From the NCBI GenBank assembly GCA_002292365.1, contig DBBU01000008.1, forward strand, positions 17,386-54,709: a stretch of DNA of 37,324 nt, in the 5' to 3' direction. A program made the translations under genes and the position numbers. Positions 1 to 9,195 of the stretch are shown one piece after another. Origin of the DNA: Flammeovirgaceae bacterium UBA976. GTDB lineage: Bacteria > Bacteroidota > Bacteroidia > Cytophagales > Cyclobacteriaceae. The notes under the pieces were generated by a model. That model did not search any database. It was given only the letters and a program-made list of their open reading frames with translations, and was not told where the DNA came from. Every line of letters starts with the position of its first letter. Position 1 is the stretch's first letter.

Positions 1-677
1 TCAATCATTTTGGGCATATCTTCTTCTCCTAATAGGAAGGCATGTCTTTTGCTTCCATCGATCTCCTTTTCAAGATGGTCGGTATGAACCTCAAACCCCG
101 CACTTTTAAGTAGATTGAGAATGTTTTTGCCATCCTTACGATTTTCGAAGAATTTTAATCCACCACCGGCAAAAAAATCAATGGGTGAGGTAGCCATTTG
201 TGCGGCTATTTGCTCTTCCCAATCTCGGGAGGCGACATGGGCATAAAATGAAGCAGGTGTGGCATGGGTGATGGAGGAGGTTGCAATGAGACCTGTTTGG
301 TAATTTTCTTTGGAGAGTAATTCGACGATATTCTCTACGGGTTGCTCGTCCATGTCAACACCAATGGCCCCATTAAATGTTTTGATACCCGAGGCAAAAG
401 AAGTAGCTCCCGCAGCAGAATCTGTGATCTTTGAATTTGCCGCGATCACATTGCTCAATCCAATCGTTTTGAAACGTGCGAAATTGGGTAGCTGGTCGCT
501 AAAATAAAAACTTGAAGAAAGTTGACTGAGTCCCATGCCATCCCCAATTAATAAAATAATATTAAGTGGTTGATTCGCCTTTATTGCCGGGTTTTCTGTT
601 AATTTAGGTGGGGTTCCTTCACAATGACAGGCCAATAAGAGGACAACCAAAGCCATCCAAATGTTGCATATTCGCAT
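1..677 (-). CDS. Alkaline phosphatase, lipoprotein, 3' end beyond window
   Basis: The first 225 codons of a gene that runs off the left edge. The protein begins with a hydrophobic signal ending in a lipobox (LLAC, lipid-attachment Cys17), so it should be a lipoprotein of the cell envelope. A metal-binding IGDGMG motif follows, and then TDSAAGAT, whose Ser is the phosphorylated nucleophile of the PhoA-type alkaline phosphatase superfamily. The expected role is hydrolysis of phosphate monoesters outside the cytoplasm, using two Zn and one Mg. The start is the ATG at 677-675, directly before the signal peptide. The C-terminal metal ligands cannot be checked here. Family is clear; exact substrate is not. 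Confidence 0.88.
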   Translation of the reverse strand, partial: MRICNIWMALVVLLLACHCEGTPPKLTENPAIKANQPLNIILLIGDGMGLSQLSSSFYFSDQLPNFARFKTIGLSNVIAANSKITDSAAGATSFASGIKTFNGAIGVDMDEQPVENIVELLSKENYQTGLIATSSITHATPASFYAHVASRDWEEQIAAQMATSPIDFFAGGGLKFFENRKDGKNILNLLKSAGFEVHTDHLEKEIDGSKRHAFLLGEEDMPKMI

Positions 678-688
678 TTTTATTTTCA

Positions 689-958
689 CTAGTTGTAATT
701 TATTGTAAAGTTCATTAAATCAGGTGACTTAAGTTTTAATCCCGTATCATCATTTGAGTATTTTCGTATCTTATCAGATAGTTGAGTAATATAGTATGAG
801 ATGCATTCTGATTTGTATTCAAGACCATTAATGTTCTTTACTTTTTGGATGAAGGGTATTTTAAAGTGAGCAACTTCAACTTTCACCTCTTGAATCATCT
901 TTTGTGGTCTTTCAAAATCATTTTTAAGTGAAAAAAGCGGATTGAATTGGCACCTCAA
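689..958 (-). CDS. Small hypothetical protein, TTG start
   Basis: An 89-codon open frame with no family I recognise. It would start at a TTG that overlaps the TGA stop of the upstream kinase/aminotransferase gene (TTGA), which suggests translational coupling if it is real. An internal Met at residue 21 is an alternative start. The product is lysine-rich, mixed polar, without signal peptide or membrane segment. It ends just before the alkaline phosphatase gene. It could also be a remnant of a longer gene. Confidence 0.35.
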   Translation of the reverse strand: MRCQFNPLFSLKNDFERPQKMIQEVKVEVAHFKIPFIQKVKNINGLEYKSECISYYITQLSDKIRKYSNDDTGLKLKSPDLMNFTINYN

Positions 959-3198
959 TGTAAGAGAGGGGTTTGCTTGAGAGCCCCTTCAAATGCCTCG
1001 AAAAATTGATTTACATTTTGGATGGTAAAACAAAGAGGGGGCTTTAATTTCAATACATTGTCTTTGGGCCCATCTGTACCCGTGAGGATGAGGCGCCTTT
1101 TCAATTCATTTTTTATTTTTGAGGCATAGGCTGTAGCCGGTGCTAAGGTGGTTGGATGCACCAGTTCTAGCCCAAGAAAGAGTCCTTGATTTCTAACATC
1201 TCCGATCTGCGGGTAATGAAGGGCCAAACTTTTGGCACATTCGTCGAAATAACTACCGACTTGTGCTGCATGTGCCTGCAAATGTTCATGTTCAATCACA
1301 TCGAGTACGGCATGAGCTATTTGCATGGAGACGGGATTGCCTCCAAAGGAACTGAAAAATTCCATGCCATTATCAAAAGATTCACTCAAGGCCAAAGTAG
1401 AGACCACCCCTCCTATGGGATGTCCATTTCCCATGGGTTTTCCAAGTACGACCAGATCAGGTACGATATCATAAAGTTCATAGCCCCAGAAGACACTACC
1501 CATACGACCAAACCCTACTTGTACCTCATCAGAGATACACACAATTCCTTTTTGCTTGAGATAAGGGTATAAGGTTTGTAAATAACCGCTGGCAAGGGGT
1601 ACTTGCCCTCCACAACCTGATATAGGTTCAGCGATAAAGGCCGCTGGAGTGATCCCTTGTGCCAATAGATTATCAATGATGTTAATGGCTTCTAATGCAT
1701 AGGCTTTACCAGAACTTTGCAAGCCTTGGTAAATTTTTGGTAAGGGGAGTACAGTTATATTTTCATTAACGCCATCGCCTCCTTTTCCATCAAATTTGTA
1801 AGCGCTGATATCGATTCCCATGCGCGTGTGCCCATGATAGCCGTCTGCCAATACCAAAATATGCTTATTGGAAGTATGATTTTGAGCTATGCGAATCGCC
1901 AGATCTGAGGCTTCGCTGCCAGAATTTACAAATATTACCTTATCGAGGGCATTGGGAAAATACTTCAAAAGTCTTTCGCTATAGCCCATAAGGGCCTCAT
2001 ATAAGTATCTGGTATTGGTATTCAGTTTATTGATTTGCCTTGCTGCCGCTTGAGTGACTTCAGGATGGCAATGTCCTACATGTGGGATGTTGTTGTAGGC
2101 ATCTAAATAGGTGTCCCCATTGGCAGCATACATATACTGAAAGGCGGCAGAAGTCATGTGAATGGGATCGTCAAAACTTAGACTCAGCGCACTGCTGAGA
2201 TGTTTTTTTCTCTTAGAAATAAGTGTGGGTACAGAATTTAGCTGTTGAAAGCCAAAAGGTTTCATGAGACTGTTCCTAAATAGAATAGGATTCATTTCGA
2301 ACCATTTGGACAATAAGGCCCAAGCTTTATTTTCAGTTACAAAAATATAATCCTCGGTATTACCTTGAGATCGTTCTTTGTTTGAACTGATGACGCTCAC
2401 GCACAATCGCGCAGGGATCAGATAATAAAGGAGCTCAATTTCTTTTTCATCAAGTTTCTGTATTGAAAGATAACCTTCTATCAAAGCAATCGCTTTGATA
2501 AGTGGGGTAGGAGTATCCAGGAGTAAGTAAGCCATAGCAATGGCTAGATCACATATTTTAGGGGCATAACATAGATCACCGAAATCTATGATGCCTTTGA
2601 TCTCGTTATCTGAAACCAAAACATTCCAATCATTTAAGTCATTGTGAATGATTTGTTTTGGAAGCTTTCGGAGTGGATCAGCACAGTTTTGCTTGTATTG
2701 TTCTAAAAAATAATTGACTATTTTTCGCTGACTGTGATCAGGAATTAGGTTCATATCCTCAACACTATCAAGACAATTCATCAGATTCCATTTGTGATCA
2801 AACGCTTCGATTTCTACCGCTTTGTAGGAGCCTAAAGCTTGATGTGACAACGCAATTATTTTCCCAAAATTGAAGCTCAATTCAGGTGTAGTCTCAACAT
2901 CTTTAAGAAAGACACCATTGATAAAACAAAGCATTCTCGAGAAACTACCATCAGGATAGGTAATGAGTTTATTGTAAGAAGGACTTGAAACTTCTATGGG
3001 CAGCTGTGCAGATAAATGAGCCATGATTTTATTTTCAGCTTCGATTCTTTTGAAGCTTTCAGGATCCATATGATGTTTGACAAGATACGTTTGTCCAGTA
3101 AGATCTTCCACTTTATAATTCGCACTGCCATATCCTGCCAAGCGTATTATTTTGGTGGGTGAGACAGGATAAGGTGCAAACAGGTCATAATTGCTCAT
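955..3198 (-). CDS. APH-type kinase / class-III PLP aminotransferase-like fusion (hydroxylysine or ethanolamine kinase plus phospho-lyase)
   Basis: A 747-residue two-domain enzyme. Residues about 15-300 form an aminoglycoside-phosphotransferase-like kinase with the catalytic loop HNDLNDWN (185-192) and the Mg-binding IDFGD (204-208). Residues about 335-745 form a class-III aminotransferase fold with NSGSEA (425-430), SDEVQVG (Asp557) and the PLP lysine in LGKPMGNG (Lys587). In animals, hydroxylysine kinase (HYKK, APH family) makes 5-phosphohydroxylysine and PHYKPL, a class-III fold protein, eliminates phosphate and ammonia; ETNPPL does the same on phosphoethanolamine. The fusion fits kinase and ammonia/phosphate-lyase steps in one chain. 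Substrate is inferred; other phosphorylated amino alcohols are possible. No M23 peptidase domain is present between the halves, unlike some longer bacterial relatives. Confidence 0.85.
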   Translation of the reverse strand: MSNYDLFAPYPVSPTKIIRLAGYGSANYKVEDLTGQTYLVKHHMDPESFKRIEAENKIMAHLSAQLPIEVSSPSYNKLITYPDGSFSRMLCFINGVFLKDVETTPELSFNFGKIIALSHQALGSYKAVEIEAFDHKWNLMNCLDSVEDMNLIPDHSQRKIVNYFLEQYKQNCADPLRKLPKQIIHNDLNDWNVLVSDNEIKGIIDFGDLCYAPKICDLAIAMAYLLLDTPTPLIKAIALIEGYLSIQKLDEKEIELLYYLIPARLCVSVISSNKERSQGNTEDYIFVTENKAWALLSKWFEMNPILFRNSLMKPFGFQQLNSVPTLISKRKKHLSSALSLSFDDPIHMTSAAFQYMYAANGDTYLDAYNNIPHVGHCHPEVTQAAARQINKLNTNTRYLYEALMGYSERLLKYFPNALDKVIFVNSGSEASDLAIRIAQNHTSNKHILVLADGYHGHTRMGIDISAYKFDGKGGDGVNENITVLPLPKIYQGLQSSGKAYALEAINIIDNLLAQGITPAAFIAEPISGCGGQVPLASGYLQTLYPYLKQKGIVCISDEVQVGFGRMGSVFWGYELYDIVPDLVVLGKPMGNGHPIGGVVSTLALSESFDNGMEFFSSFGGNPVSMQIAHAVLDVIEHEHLQAHAAQVGSYFDECAKSLALHYPQIGDVRNQGLFLGLELVHPTTLAPATAYASKIKNELKRRLILTGTDGPKDNVLKLKPPLCFTIQNVNQFFEAFEGALKQTPLLH

Positions 3199-3317
3199 TA
3201 TTTTAAAAATAGATCATCGTCTGGGTTTTTCAAATCAGGTTAGCATTCTTATTTCCCCATCTATCCATCTATTCTCTAGCTTATTTATTTCAGAGGTGAA
3301 TCTCTTCTGGGTATCAT

Positions 3318-4283
3318 TTATCGATATTTATTGAAAAGAATTTGAATGGAATCATCCATAGATTTGTAAACATCACCCGATCGAATCATTTCATCTACAG
3401 GATAACTGCCAGTAAATTTATAATTATTACAGCTGTTAAGGGAAAGAATCTTACCATCACTGGACCGTACCATTACCCACATAAATTTTCCATGTAAAAA
3501 GGAGAAAATAATTTTAGGATAGCTTCTGCCTTGGGTTTTCTCAATAATGATTTTTTGATAGGCTTCAAAGGGGACAAAACTATAAAGATTCACCAGTGAC
3601 TTATCAATTTGAGGAGCTTCCTCTTTCTTAAAATAATCTTCTAGAAGGCTATATTTTGTTTTTCTTAAGGCTTTAATGTTATCTTCTACATTCCAAAACT
3701 CATCAATTGGAACACCTGCAGCAGCACTCTTGAGTAGGTGCCGCAATTGTTGACATAAAAACACATAATCGTGTTTACCTAAATTACCATTTGCAAACGT
3801 GATGATCGTGGCTATTTTTTCCCTTTTACCATTAAAAACACTTAATTTATGTTCATGGTATTCTAGTTGAATTTGTTCATAATTAAAATTTACTAGTGCA
3901 TCTTTCTGTTCTGGGGTAGCTTCATTTGAAGCACCTAAAATCCATTGTTCCATACTTCCGTTGGCATATGCCGGGAGTGATTTTATTTGTTTTCCTAGCG
4001 ATCCAGTTTGTGTAAGAATGGCATATTTTTGAGTTTTTGATTTCAAAAGGGCTTTAATACCTTTGGGAAACATATATTTCACGTTTTTACTGGGCCAGTA
4101 CTCTTGAAACGTTTCTCTCAAGACTTTATTCAATGCTTTTTCAACTCCAGAGCTTTCAGGAAGTAGCTGAACCACCAATTCCTTATTATTAACAAGTACC
4201 GCCACCTCTTGATCAGGATATATGTATTGGGCTTGCGTGTGAGAAAGAAGAAGAATAAATATTATGGTGAGGGTATTTTTCAT
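3318..4283 (-). CDS. Secreted protein of unknown function
   Basis: A 321-residue protein that I cannot place in a family. It starts with a clear Sec signal peptide (MKNTLTIIFILLLSHTQAQ, cleavage probably after Ala18), so it is exported. The rest is soluble, mixed alpha/beta in composition, rich in Lys, with few Cys and no repeats or C-terminal sorting signal that I can see. It follows the oxidoreductase gene after only 17 bases and is probably cotranscribed with the VOC protein and the oxidoreductase. The link in function is not evident. Confidence 0.75.
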   Translation of the reverse strand: MKNTLTIIFILLLSHTQAQYIYPDQEVAVLVNNKELVVQLLPESSGVEKALNKVLRETFQEYWPSKNVKYMFPKGIKALLKSKTQKYAILTQTGSLGKQIKSLPAYANGSMEQWILGASNEATPEQKDALVNFNYEQIQLEYHEHKLSVFNGKREKIATIITFANGNLGKHDYVFLCQQLRHLLKSAAAGVPIDEFWNVEDNIKALRKTKYSLLEDYFKKEEAPQIDKSLVNLYSFVPFEAYQKIIIEKTQGRSYPKIIFSFLHGKFMWVMVRSSDGKILSLNSCNNYKFTGSYPVDEMIRSGDVYKSMDDSIQILFNKYR

Positions 4284-4300
4284 AGTTGGAAATTAAATAA

Positions 4301-5362
4301 TTAAACTGTTATCTCCATAGGGAGGGTGCATTTTTTATTTGCACTTTCTAAAGCAATTTCTATGATTTTAATGGTATACATGGCATCTCTTGGATCTACC
4401 AATAAGGCTTCATTTTTGACCAATGCATCATATACATTTTGATAATAGATTCGGTAGTCTCCAGGAGGGGAGACTATGGTTTCTGTTACGTCTTGTTGGT
4501 TCACTAACAAACTCAGTTTACCCGAATATTTGATAGGTTCTAGACCCCAATTTGCCTTGCTTTCGGGGGTCAGACCGGCGGTAAGATCTCCTTCTTGTAC
4601 ATCAAGTCCAAATTTTTCAAAAGTGCCATTCATTCCATTTAATTTAAAGACAGGACCTGGAATTTTGACCAACATACTTGATCTTAAGTTGACTTTTAGT
4701 CCAGGATAATCCAGTTTTACCTCAAAATAGTCATTAGCTTTGCCTCCCCGTTGATTTCTTAAGTCAGCAGTAATGAATTCAGGAAGCCCAAAAAACACGA
4801 TCGCCTGGTCAATCAAGTGAGATCCTAAATCATAAAGAATACCTGATCCTGGTACGAGATCTTCTCTCCAATTTCCATTGAATGAATTTCTGAAACGATC
4901 AAAATTTATAGTTACCTCTACGATCTTACCAAGACGCTGGGAATGTATGATTTTTTTTACTGATAAAAAATCTGAAACGAATCGACGGTTTTGATAAACG
5001 GAGAGGAACAATTTTTTAGACTTTGCCAGTTGAATTAAATCCAAAGCTTCTGCACTGGTGACTGTGAAAGGTTTGTCGACGACCACATTTTTTCCCGCTA
5101 GCAGGGCTTGTTTAGCCAATGGATAGTGAAATTCATTGGGTGTAACAACAATGATCAGATCGATTTTTGGATCTTCAATAATCATGTCTGAATGGTCAAC
5201 TATTTCTACTTGCGGGTACCTCTCTAAGGCTTGCTTACTCCAAAAAGGGTTGGTCGTACGAATAGATTTAATATTAAAACCAGAAACGCAGTTAATGATG
5301 GGCGCATGAAAGACTTGACCTGCCATACCATAACCCAGAAGGCCCACATTGATAATTTTCAT
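4301..5362 (-). CDS. Gfo/Idh/MocA family NAD(P)-dependent oxidoreductase
   Basis: A 353-residue protein of usual family length. The N-terminal Rossmann fold carries GLLGYGMAG (8-15) and the characteristic DKP motif (96-98, the EKP position). The C-terminal half has the family's substrate-side helix with DLGSHLIDQ at about 177-185. Relatives dehydrogenate sugars, inositols or their derivatives, or reduce ketosugars, in the cytoplasm. Nothing fixes the substrate here. It lies 19 bases downstream of a VOC-family gene and 17 bases upstream of a secreted protein, forming a likely three-gene operon. Confidence 0.92.
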   Translation of the reverse strand: MKIINVGLLGYGMAGQVFHAPIINCVSGFNIKSIRTTNPFWSKQALERYPQVEIVDHSDMIIEDPKIDLIIVVTPNEFHYPLAKQALLAGKNVVVDKPFTVTSAEALDLIQLAKSKKLFLSVYQNRRFVSDFLSVKKIIHSQRLGKIVEVTINFDRFRNSFNGNWREDLVPGSGILYDLGSHLIDQAIVFFGLPEFITADLRNQRGGKANDYFEVKLDYPGLKVNLRSSMLVKIPGPVFKLNGMNGTFEKFGLDVQEGDLTAGLTPESKANWGLEPIKYSGKLSLLVNQQDVTETIVSPPGDYRIYYQNVYDALVKNEALLVDPRDAMYTIKIIEIALESANKKCTLPMEITV

Positions 5363-5381
5363 AAATGATAGATTTCAAATA

Positions 5382-5810
5382 TTATTTAGCAAAAAGGTGT
5401 GATAAATTTTTAAATGCCTTAAATTCTAACGCATTGCCAGAGGGGTCTTTGAAAAACATGGTGGCTTGCTCTCCAGGTTGGCCTTCAAACCTCACATAAG
5501 GCTCGATAAGAAAATCAATTTGATGACTTTTGAGTCTCTCAGACAATTCCTTCCAAAGGGCCATCTCCAAAACAACCCCAAAATGAGGGATAGGAACCTC
5601 ATGACCATCTACTGGATTATGATTTTCTTTTTCAGGCTCAGCGGAGGGCGCTATTTCATGTATCACCAATTGATGACCATAAAAATTAAAATCCACCCAT
5701 TGCGTATCACTGCGACCTTCAGAGCACTGTATGATATCTCGATAGAAAGTTCTGGCAGCTGCTAAATTTTTTACAGGGATGGCTAGGTGAAAAGGAGATA
5801 AATTTGACAT
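5382..5810 (-). CDS. VOC (glyoxalase/bleomycin-resistance fold) protein
   Basis: A 142-residue protein made of two beta-alpha-beta-beta-beta modules. The opening PFHLAIPVKNLAAARTFY is the typical first module with metal ligand His8; later candidate ligands are His76 (PHFGV) and Glu129 (NALEFK). The GQATMFFKDPSGNALE-like segment near the end is characteristic of glyoxalase-like proteins. The reaction cannot be deduced: relatives include lyases, isomerases, dioxygenases and epimerases. It is the first gene of a probable operon with the oxidoreductase downstream. Confidence 0.88.
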   Translation of the reverse strand: MSNLSPFHLAIPVKNLAAARTFYRDIIQCSEGRSDTQWVDFNFYGHQLVIHEIAPSAEPEKENHNPVDGHEVPIPHFGVVLEMALWKELSERLKSHQIDFLIEPYVRFEGQPGEQATMFFKDPSGNALEFKAFKNLSHLFAK

Positions 5811-5938
5811 AAGTAGATGTTGTGATTTTTGTTTAATAGGTTAGAAAATTAAGAATAAATATATAATCTATATTTTATAAATATGATTTAAACTTCATTT
5901 AAGTGTCAAATTTTGGAAAACGACCAATATTGGTAATT

Positions 5939-6661
5939 TTAAAGTACGTATCCAAATTGAGCGGCAGTTTGACGGATCATGGGCACAATTTCCTCTAAAT
6001 TTTCTTTTGTGAGGTTTTCTTTTCAGCGATTTATTTTGTTATGATGGTCTTGAGTAGAATAAGGTCTAGAGTTCAGAGCTTCGATGAAATCTTCATTATT
6101 GTTGTTTTGGACCCTTCGATTCCATGATTTTAATTCTAGATCATGCGATTTTGGATCAATTTCCAATTGCTCGCAGCTGTCCTTAGAAAATTTTGATGAA
6201 TCCCTTACCAATATCTTCAAATTTGGTAACCACTGCAATTTTTTTGACGGATGTATACCCGATTGAATTGATATAGTTCCAGTGGTGCGCACATTTTTTT
6301 AATAAGCTTTCTTGCATCCAATCTTTGTAGTCAGGAGGTTGAGGATGATGACCCCATGTTTTTGAAATCCCTACTCTCAGAGAGCAAATAGCGTCTAAGG
6401 GCTGTCGGACCTGCCAATAAATTATAATATTGGGAATTCGCTCCAATAATACGTCCAAGGGAAAAGATAATCCAGGCGTATTTTGATATTTTCTGTTTTC
6501 TCTAGGTATTTTAGAAGCAATGGTCTTGGAAAAGTCTTTGTTCAGATACAGGTCAAAATCGATTTCGCTGTAATAGGTATGCGTACTGAGATGGTTAAAA
6601 AGTTCACCAAAATAGAAGTACCAGATCTTCTGCACCCCAAGATTAATACATGTTTATACAT
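5939..6661 (-). pseudogene. Sulfotransferase-family gene, disrupted by two frameshifts and one stop
   Basis: Starting at ATG 6661-6659, one base after the cutC stop, the frame reads a sulfotransferase PAPS-binding loop (LGCRRSGTS, residues 8-16). A missing G near 6607 (TTTTGGTGAA where TTTTGGGTGAA restores ILGELFNH) moves the reading to the next frame, which carries the core (VRQPLDAI, the 3'-phosphate-binding-type segment) as far as KFED. An extra A at about 6212 then returns it to the first frame (LVRDSSKFSKD). An in-frame TGA at 6025-6023 sits where sulfotransferases typically have RW near the C-terminus (NKINR*KENLTKEN). The sequence continues to a natural end (FGYVL) at 5939. Reconstructed length is about 240 residues. 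The two shifts cancel out. Either a true pseudogene or, less likely, several sequencing errors. Confidence 0.82.
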
Positions 6662-6662
6662 T

Positions 6663-7295
6663 TTATTCTTTAAGATCACCCAAAATCAGTTTTCCATGAT
6701 ACTCGGTCACCCCCAATAATTCTATCATAGCAGTCAAGTTGAGATCGTTTATTTTGCCGGATGCAATGATTTTTATATGTTGACTGTGGGCATCCATATT
6801 CCGAATAACAGATGCACCCTGTTCAGCAGTGGGTGCACCGCCAGAGGTGAGAATGTGTGTAATGCCCTTGATGGCGGTCAAAGTTTGGGTAGCAACAACA
6901 GGATTTGGAGTAAGGTCAATGGCTTTATGAAATACAAAGTTCAAGCCCTTTGCTGCTTTTGCAATTTTCTCAACGGTGGGAACATCAATCGTAAAATCCA
7001 CCAATAAGGCACCAAAAACGATTCCTTTAATGCCCAGTTCTTTGTAGGTATGTATGGTCTCAATCATAGTCTCAATTTCATGAGGCAAGTATTGAAAATT
7101 AATGGCTCGAGACCTGATCATCACATGGACTGGGATTTTAAGAGTAGCCAGTGTTTTTTTTGTCAATTCAATTGTCGGTGTCAATCCATCTAAGGATAAA
7201 TGACTGCATAATTCGATTCTATTTGCACCTTTTGATTCTGCAGATAAGGCATCTGAAAAGGTATCCACACAAACTTCGATCAAATGATTTTTCAT
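6663..7295 (-). CDS. cutC: CutC family protein
   Basis: A 210-residue TIM-barrel protein. The N-terminus (IEVCVDTFSDALSAESKGA followed by RIELCSHL and DGLTPT) is the diagnostic CutC pattern, and VMIRSR and the barrel strand ILTSGGAPTAEQG follow. CutC was first linked to copper homeostasis in E. coli, but later work questions a direct role, so the biochemical function remains open. It is somewhat shorter than the roughly 240-250 residues common in the family, lacking part of the C-terminal tail. It is divergent from the serine dehydratase gene and is followed after one base by a broken sulfotransferase gene. Confidence 0.9.
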   Translation of the reverse strand: MKNHLIEVCVDTFSDALSAESKGANRIELCSHLSLDGLTPTIELTKKTLATLKIPVHVMIRSRAINFQYLPHEIETMIETIHTYKELGIKGIVFGALLVDFTIDVPTVEKIAKAAKGLNFVFHKAIDLTPNPVVATQTLTAIKGITHILTSGGAPTAEQGASVIRNMDAHSQHIKIIASGKINDLNLTAMIELLGVTEYHGKLILGDLKE

Positions 7296-7445
7296 GATTT
7301 AAATATGGAACTAAATAAATTGATATCATCTTATTTAATGGGTTTTTTATTTCATCTAAATCCTTAATAAGGATGGACGGCCTGATCAGATAGTATGATT
7401 AATATTTTATTTTATTAAATTTAGTGATCATTAAAATAAAGAATA

Positions 7446-8996
7446 TTGGCTATTTCTAGTATTTTCAATGACGTTTTAGGTCCAGTGATGCGAGGACCCT
7501 CTAGTTCGCACAGTGCTGCTGCTTGCCGATTAGGCTTATTACTAAGGCAACTCATGCATGAGCAGATCACTGCTATTGTGGTAGACTATGACCCCAACGG
7601 ATCTTTGGTAACTACGCATGAGAGTCAAGGGACCGATATGGGTCTGTATGGAGGCCTACTTGGTTGGGAGGCAGATGATGAGCAAATGCCACATTACCGT
7701 TCGGCTCTTGAAAAAGCAGGCATCGAGACTATCGTAAACTATTTAGATTACGAGGCGCCACATCCCAACTATTATCGCATATCTATCTCAAATCAGTGGA
7801 TTACTCATACTCTGTCGGCAATAAGTACGGGAGGCGGCATGATGGAAGTACTCAACATAGATGGGGCGGAGGTTTCTATTTTTGGGGACAAATATGTGGT
7901 GTTGATTTATGGGGAGAACCTTGAATTGCTTCGATCTATGCTGCCTGATTGGGCGCAAGCTAACCTTAGACTGACGGCAAGTTTCATTGAAATCAGTACA
8001 CTTGTTGAATTTAAAAAAGAGGAAATAGCCGAACTTGAATCTTTATCCGGGGTCTCGAATGTATGCCAGTTGAAACCGGTGGTCCCCGTTTTGGAAGGAA
8101 ATACGTCCGATCTCCCTTTTAGATATTGTAGCCAAATGATTGAGTTAGGGAATTCAGAAAAACTTGAATTATGGGAACTGGGCCTTTTATATGAATCCAA
8201 AAGAGGTAATATTTCTCAAAAAAAGGCTTGGTCAAAGATGGAAAATATCGCCAAAATAATGAAAGAGGGGATAAAAAAAGGAATGGAGGGAACCCATTAT
8301 GATGACAGGATATTACCGGTCCAGTCTACGAAATACAAGTTAAAAGATGAGAGTGGGCAATTGCTCAATGGAGGAATGCTCAATAAAATGATCATGTATA
8401 CCACGGCTATGATGGAGGTGAAAAGTGCTATGGAGGTTTTTGTCGCTGCACCCACAGCGGGATCTTGTGGTGTGTTGCCTGGCACCCTCTTTGGGGCTGC
8501 TGAAGCGCTTGATTCAGATCCAGACACCATTATTAAAGCTTTATTTTCGGCAGGCATCATCGGCGTTTTTATTGCCGAACATGCTACTTTCTCAGCAGAA
8601 GTAGCCGGATGTCAGGCTGAGACAGGCGCAGGAGGATCTATGGCGGCGGCCGCTTTGGTCACTTTGATAGGCGGCAGTTTAAGACAAGGAGTGACTGCTG
8701 CTTCGTTCGCGCTTCAAAATTCACTAGGCATTATTTGTGATCCGATAGGCAATCGAGTTGAAGCTCCTTGCTTGGGCAAAAATGTGATGGCGGCATCCAA
8801 TGCATTGTCCTGCGCCAACATGGCTTTATCTGATTATGAAGCCTTGATCCCTTTCGATGAAGTAGTCATGACAATGAAGGAGGTGGGAGATGCGATGATG
8901 CATGAGCTTAAATGTACCGGTTTAGGGGGATTGGCAGCCACTCCCACAGCTAAGGCCATTGAAAAAAAACTCAGAGAAAAGGCCAAGTATTGCTGA
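7446..8996 (+). CDS. sdaA: L-serine ammonia-lyase, iron-sulfur dependent, single chain
   Basis: Deaminates L-serine to pyruvate and ammonia using a 4Fe-4S cluster. The 516-residue chain contains both domains: the beta domain at the N-terminus (SIFNDVLGPVMRGPSSSHSA) and the alpha domain at the C-terminus (APTAGSCGVLPG, CQAETGAGG, CDPIGNRVEAPC with the cluster cysteines). Start is TTG: an in-frame TAA lies at 7437-7439 and no ATG or GTG lies between it and the beta-domain motif. An ACT-like subdomain seems absent. It is transcribed away from cutC. Upstream sequence is AT-rich with no obvious ribosome site. Confidence 0.95.
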   Translation: MAISSIFNDVLGPVMRGPSSSHSAAACRLGLLLRQLMHEQITAIVVDYDPNGSLVTTHESQGTDMGLYGGLLGWEADDEQMPHYRSALEKAGIETIVNYLDYEAPHPNYYRISISNQWITHTLSAISTGGGMMEVLNIDGAEVSIFGDKYVVLIYGENLELLRSMLPDWAQANLRLTASFIEISTLVEFKKEEIAELESLSGVSNVCQLKPVVPVLEGNTSDLPFRYCSQMIELGNSEKLELWELGLLYESKRGNISQKKAWSKMENIAKIMKEGIKKGMEGTHYDDRILPVQSTKYKLKDESGQLLNGGMLNKMIMYTTAMMEVKSAMEVFVAAPTAGSCGVLPGTLFGAAEALDSDPDTIIKALFSAGIIGVFIAEHATFSAEVAGCQAETGAGGSMAAAALVTLIGGSLRQGVTAASFALQNSLGIICDPIGNRVEAPCLGKNVMAASNALSCANMALSDYEALIPFDEVVMTMKEVGDAMMHELKCTGLGGLAATPTAKAIEKKLREKAKYC

Positions 8997-9131
8997 TCTT
9001 TTGGCTTAGAAGCCTTATTAAATTTACTTCAATAACAGGATGAATACTACCTCTTTTTGGGATCCTTCAAAAGGTTAAATTCATTTTTAAATATTTGCAC
9101 TAATAGATGAATATCTGGGCATATTTGGATC

Positions 9132-9139
9132 TACATTTG
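9132..9139 (+). promoter_or_regulatory. Candidate -7 element (TACATTTG) for the ABC-F gene
   Basis: Matches the Bacteroidota -7 consensus TAnnTTTG exactly, but no TTG is found at the usual -33 distance. Transcription would start near 9146, giving a leader of about 50 bases if translation begins at GTG 9196, and almost none if it begins at TTG 9151. It therefore supports the later start. Confidence 0.3.
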
Positions 9140-9195
9140 CATTTGGGTAGTTGATTAATACTGCCAGATCAAGTGAATTTAATCTTATCTATCAA

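Noticed and set aside
1186..1572. A 128-codon open frame antisense to the aminotransferase domain
   Set aside because: The opposite strand has all catalytic motifs of a class-III aminotransferase; this frame has none.
9003..9014. Hairpin GGCTTAGAAGCC after sdaA as terminator
   Set aside because: The stem is only four to five pairs and there is no proper T run.
9151..9195. A TTG start for the ABC-F gene at 9151
   Set aside because: The 15 extra residues are not like the family and lie almost on the predicted transcription start; GTG 9196 gives the normal N-terminus.
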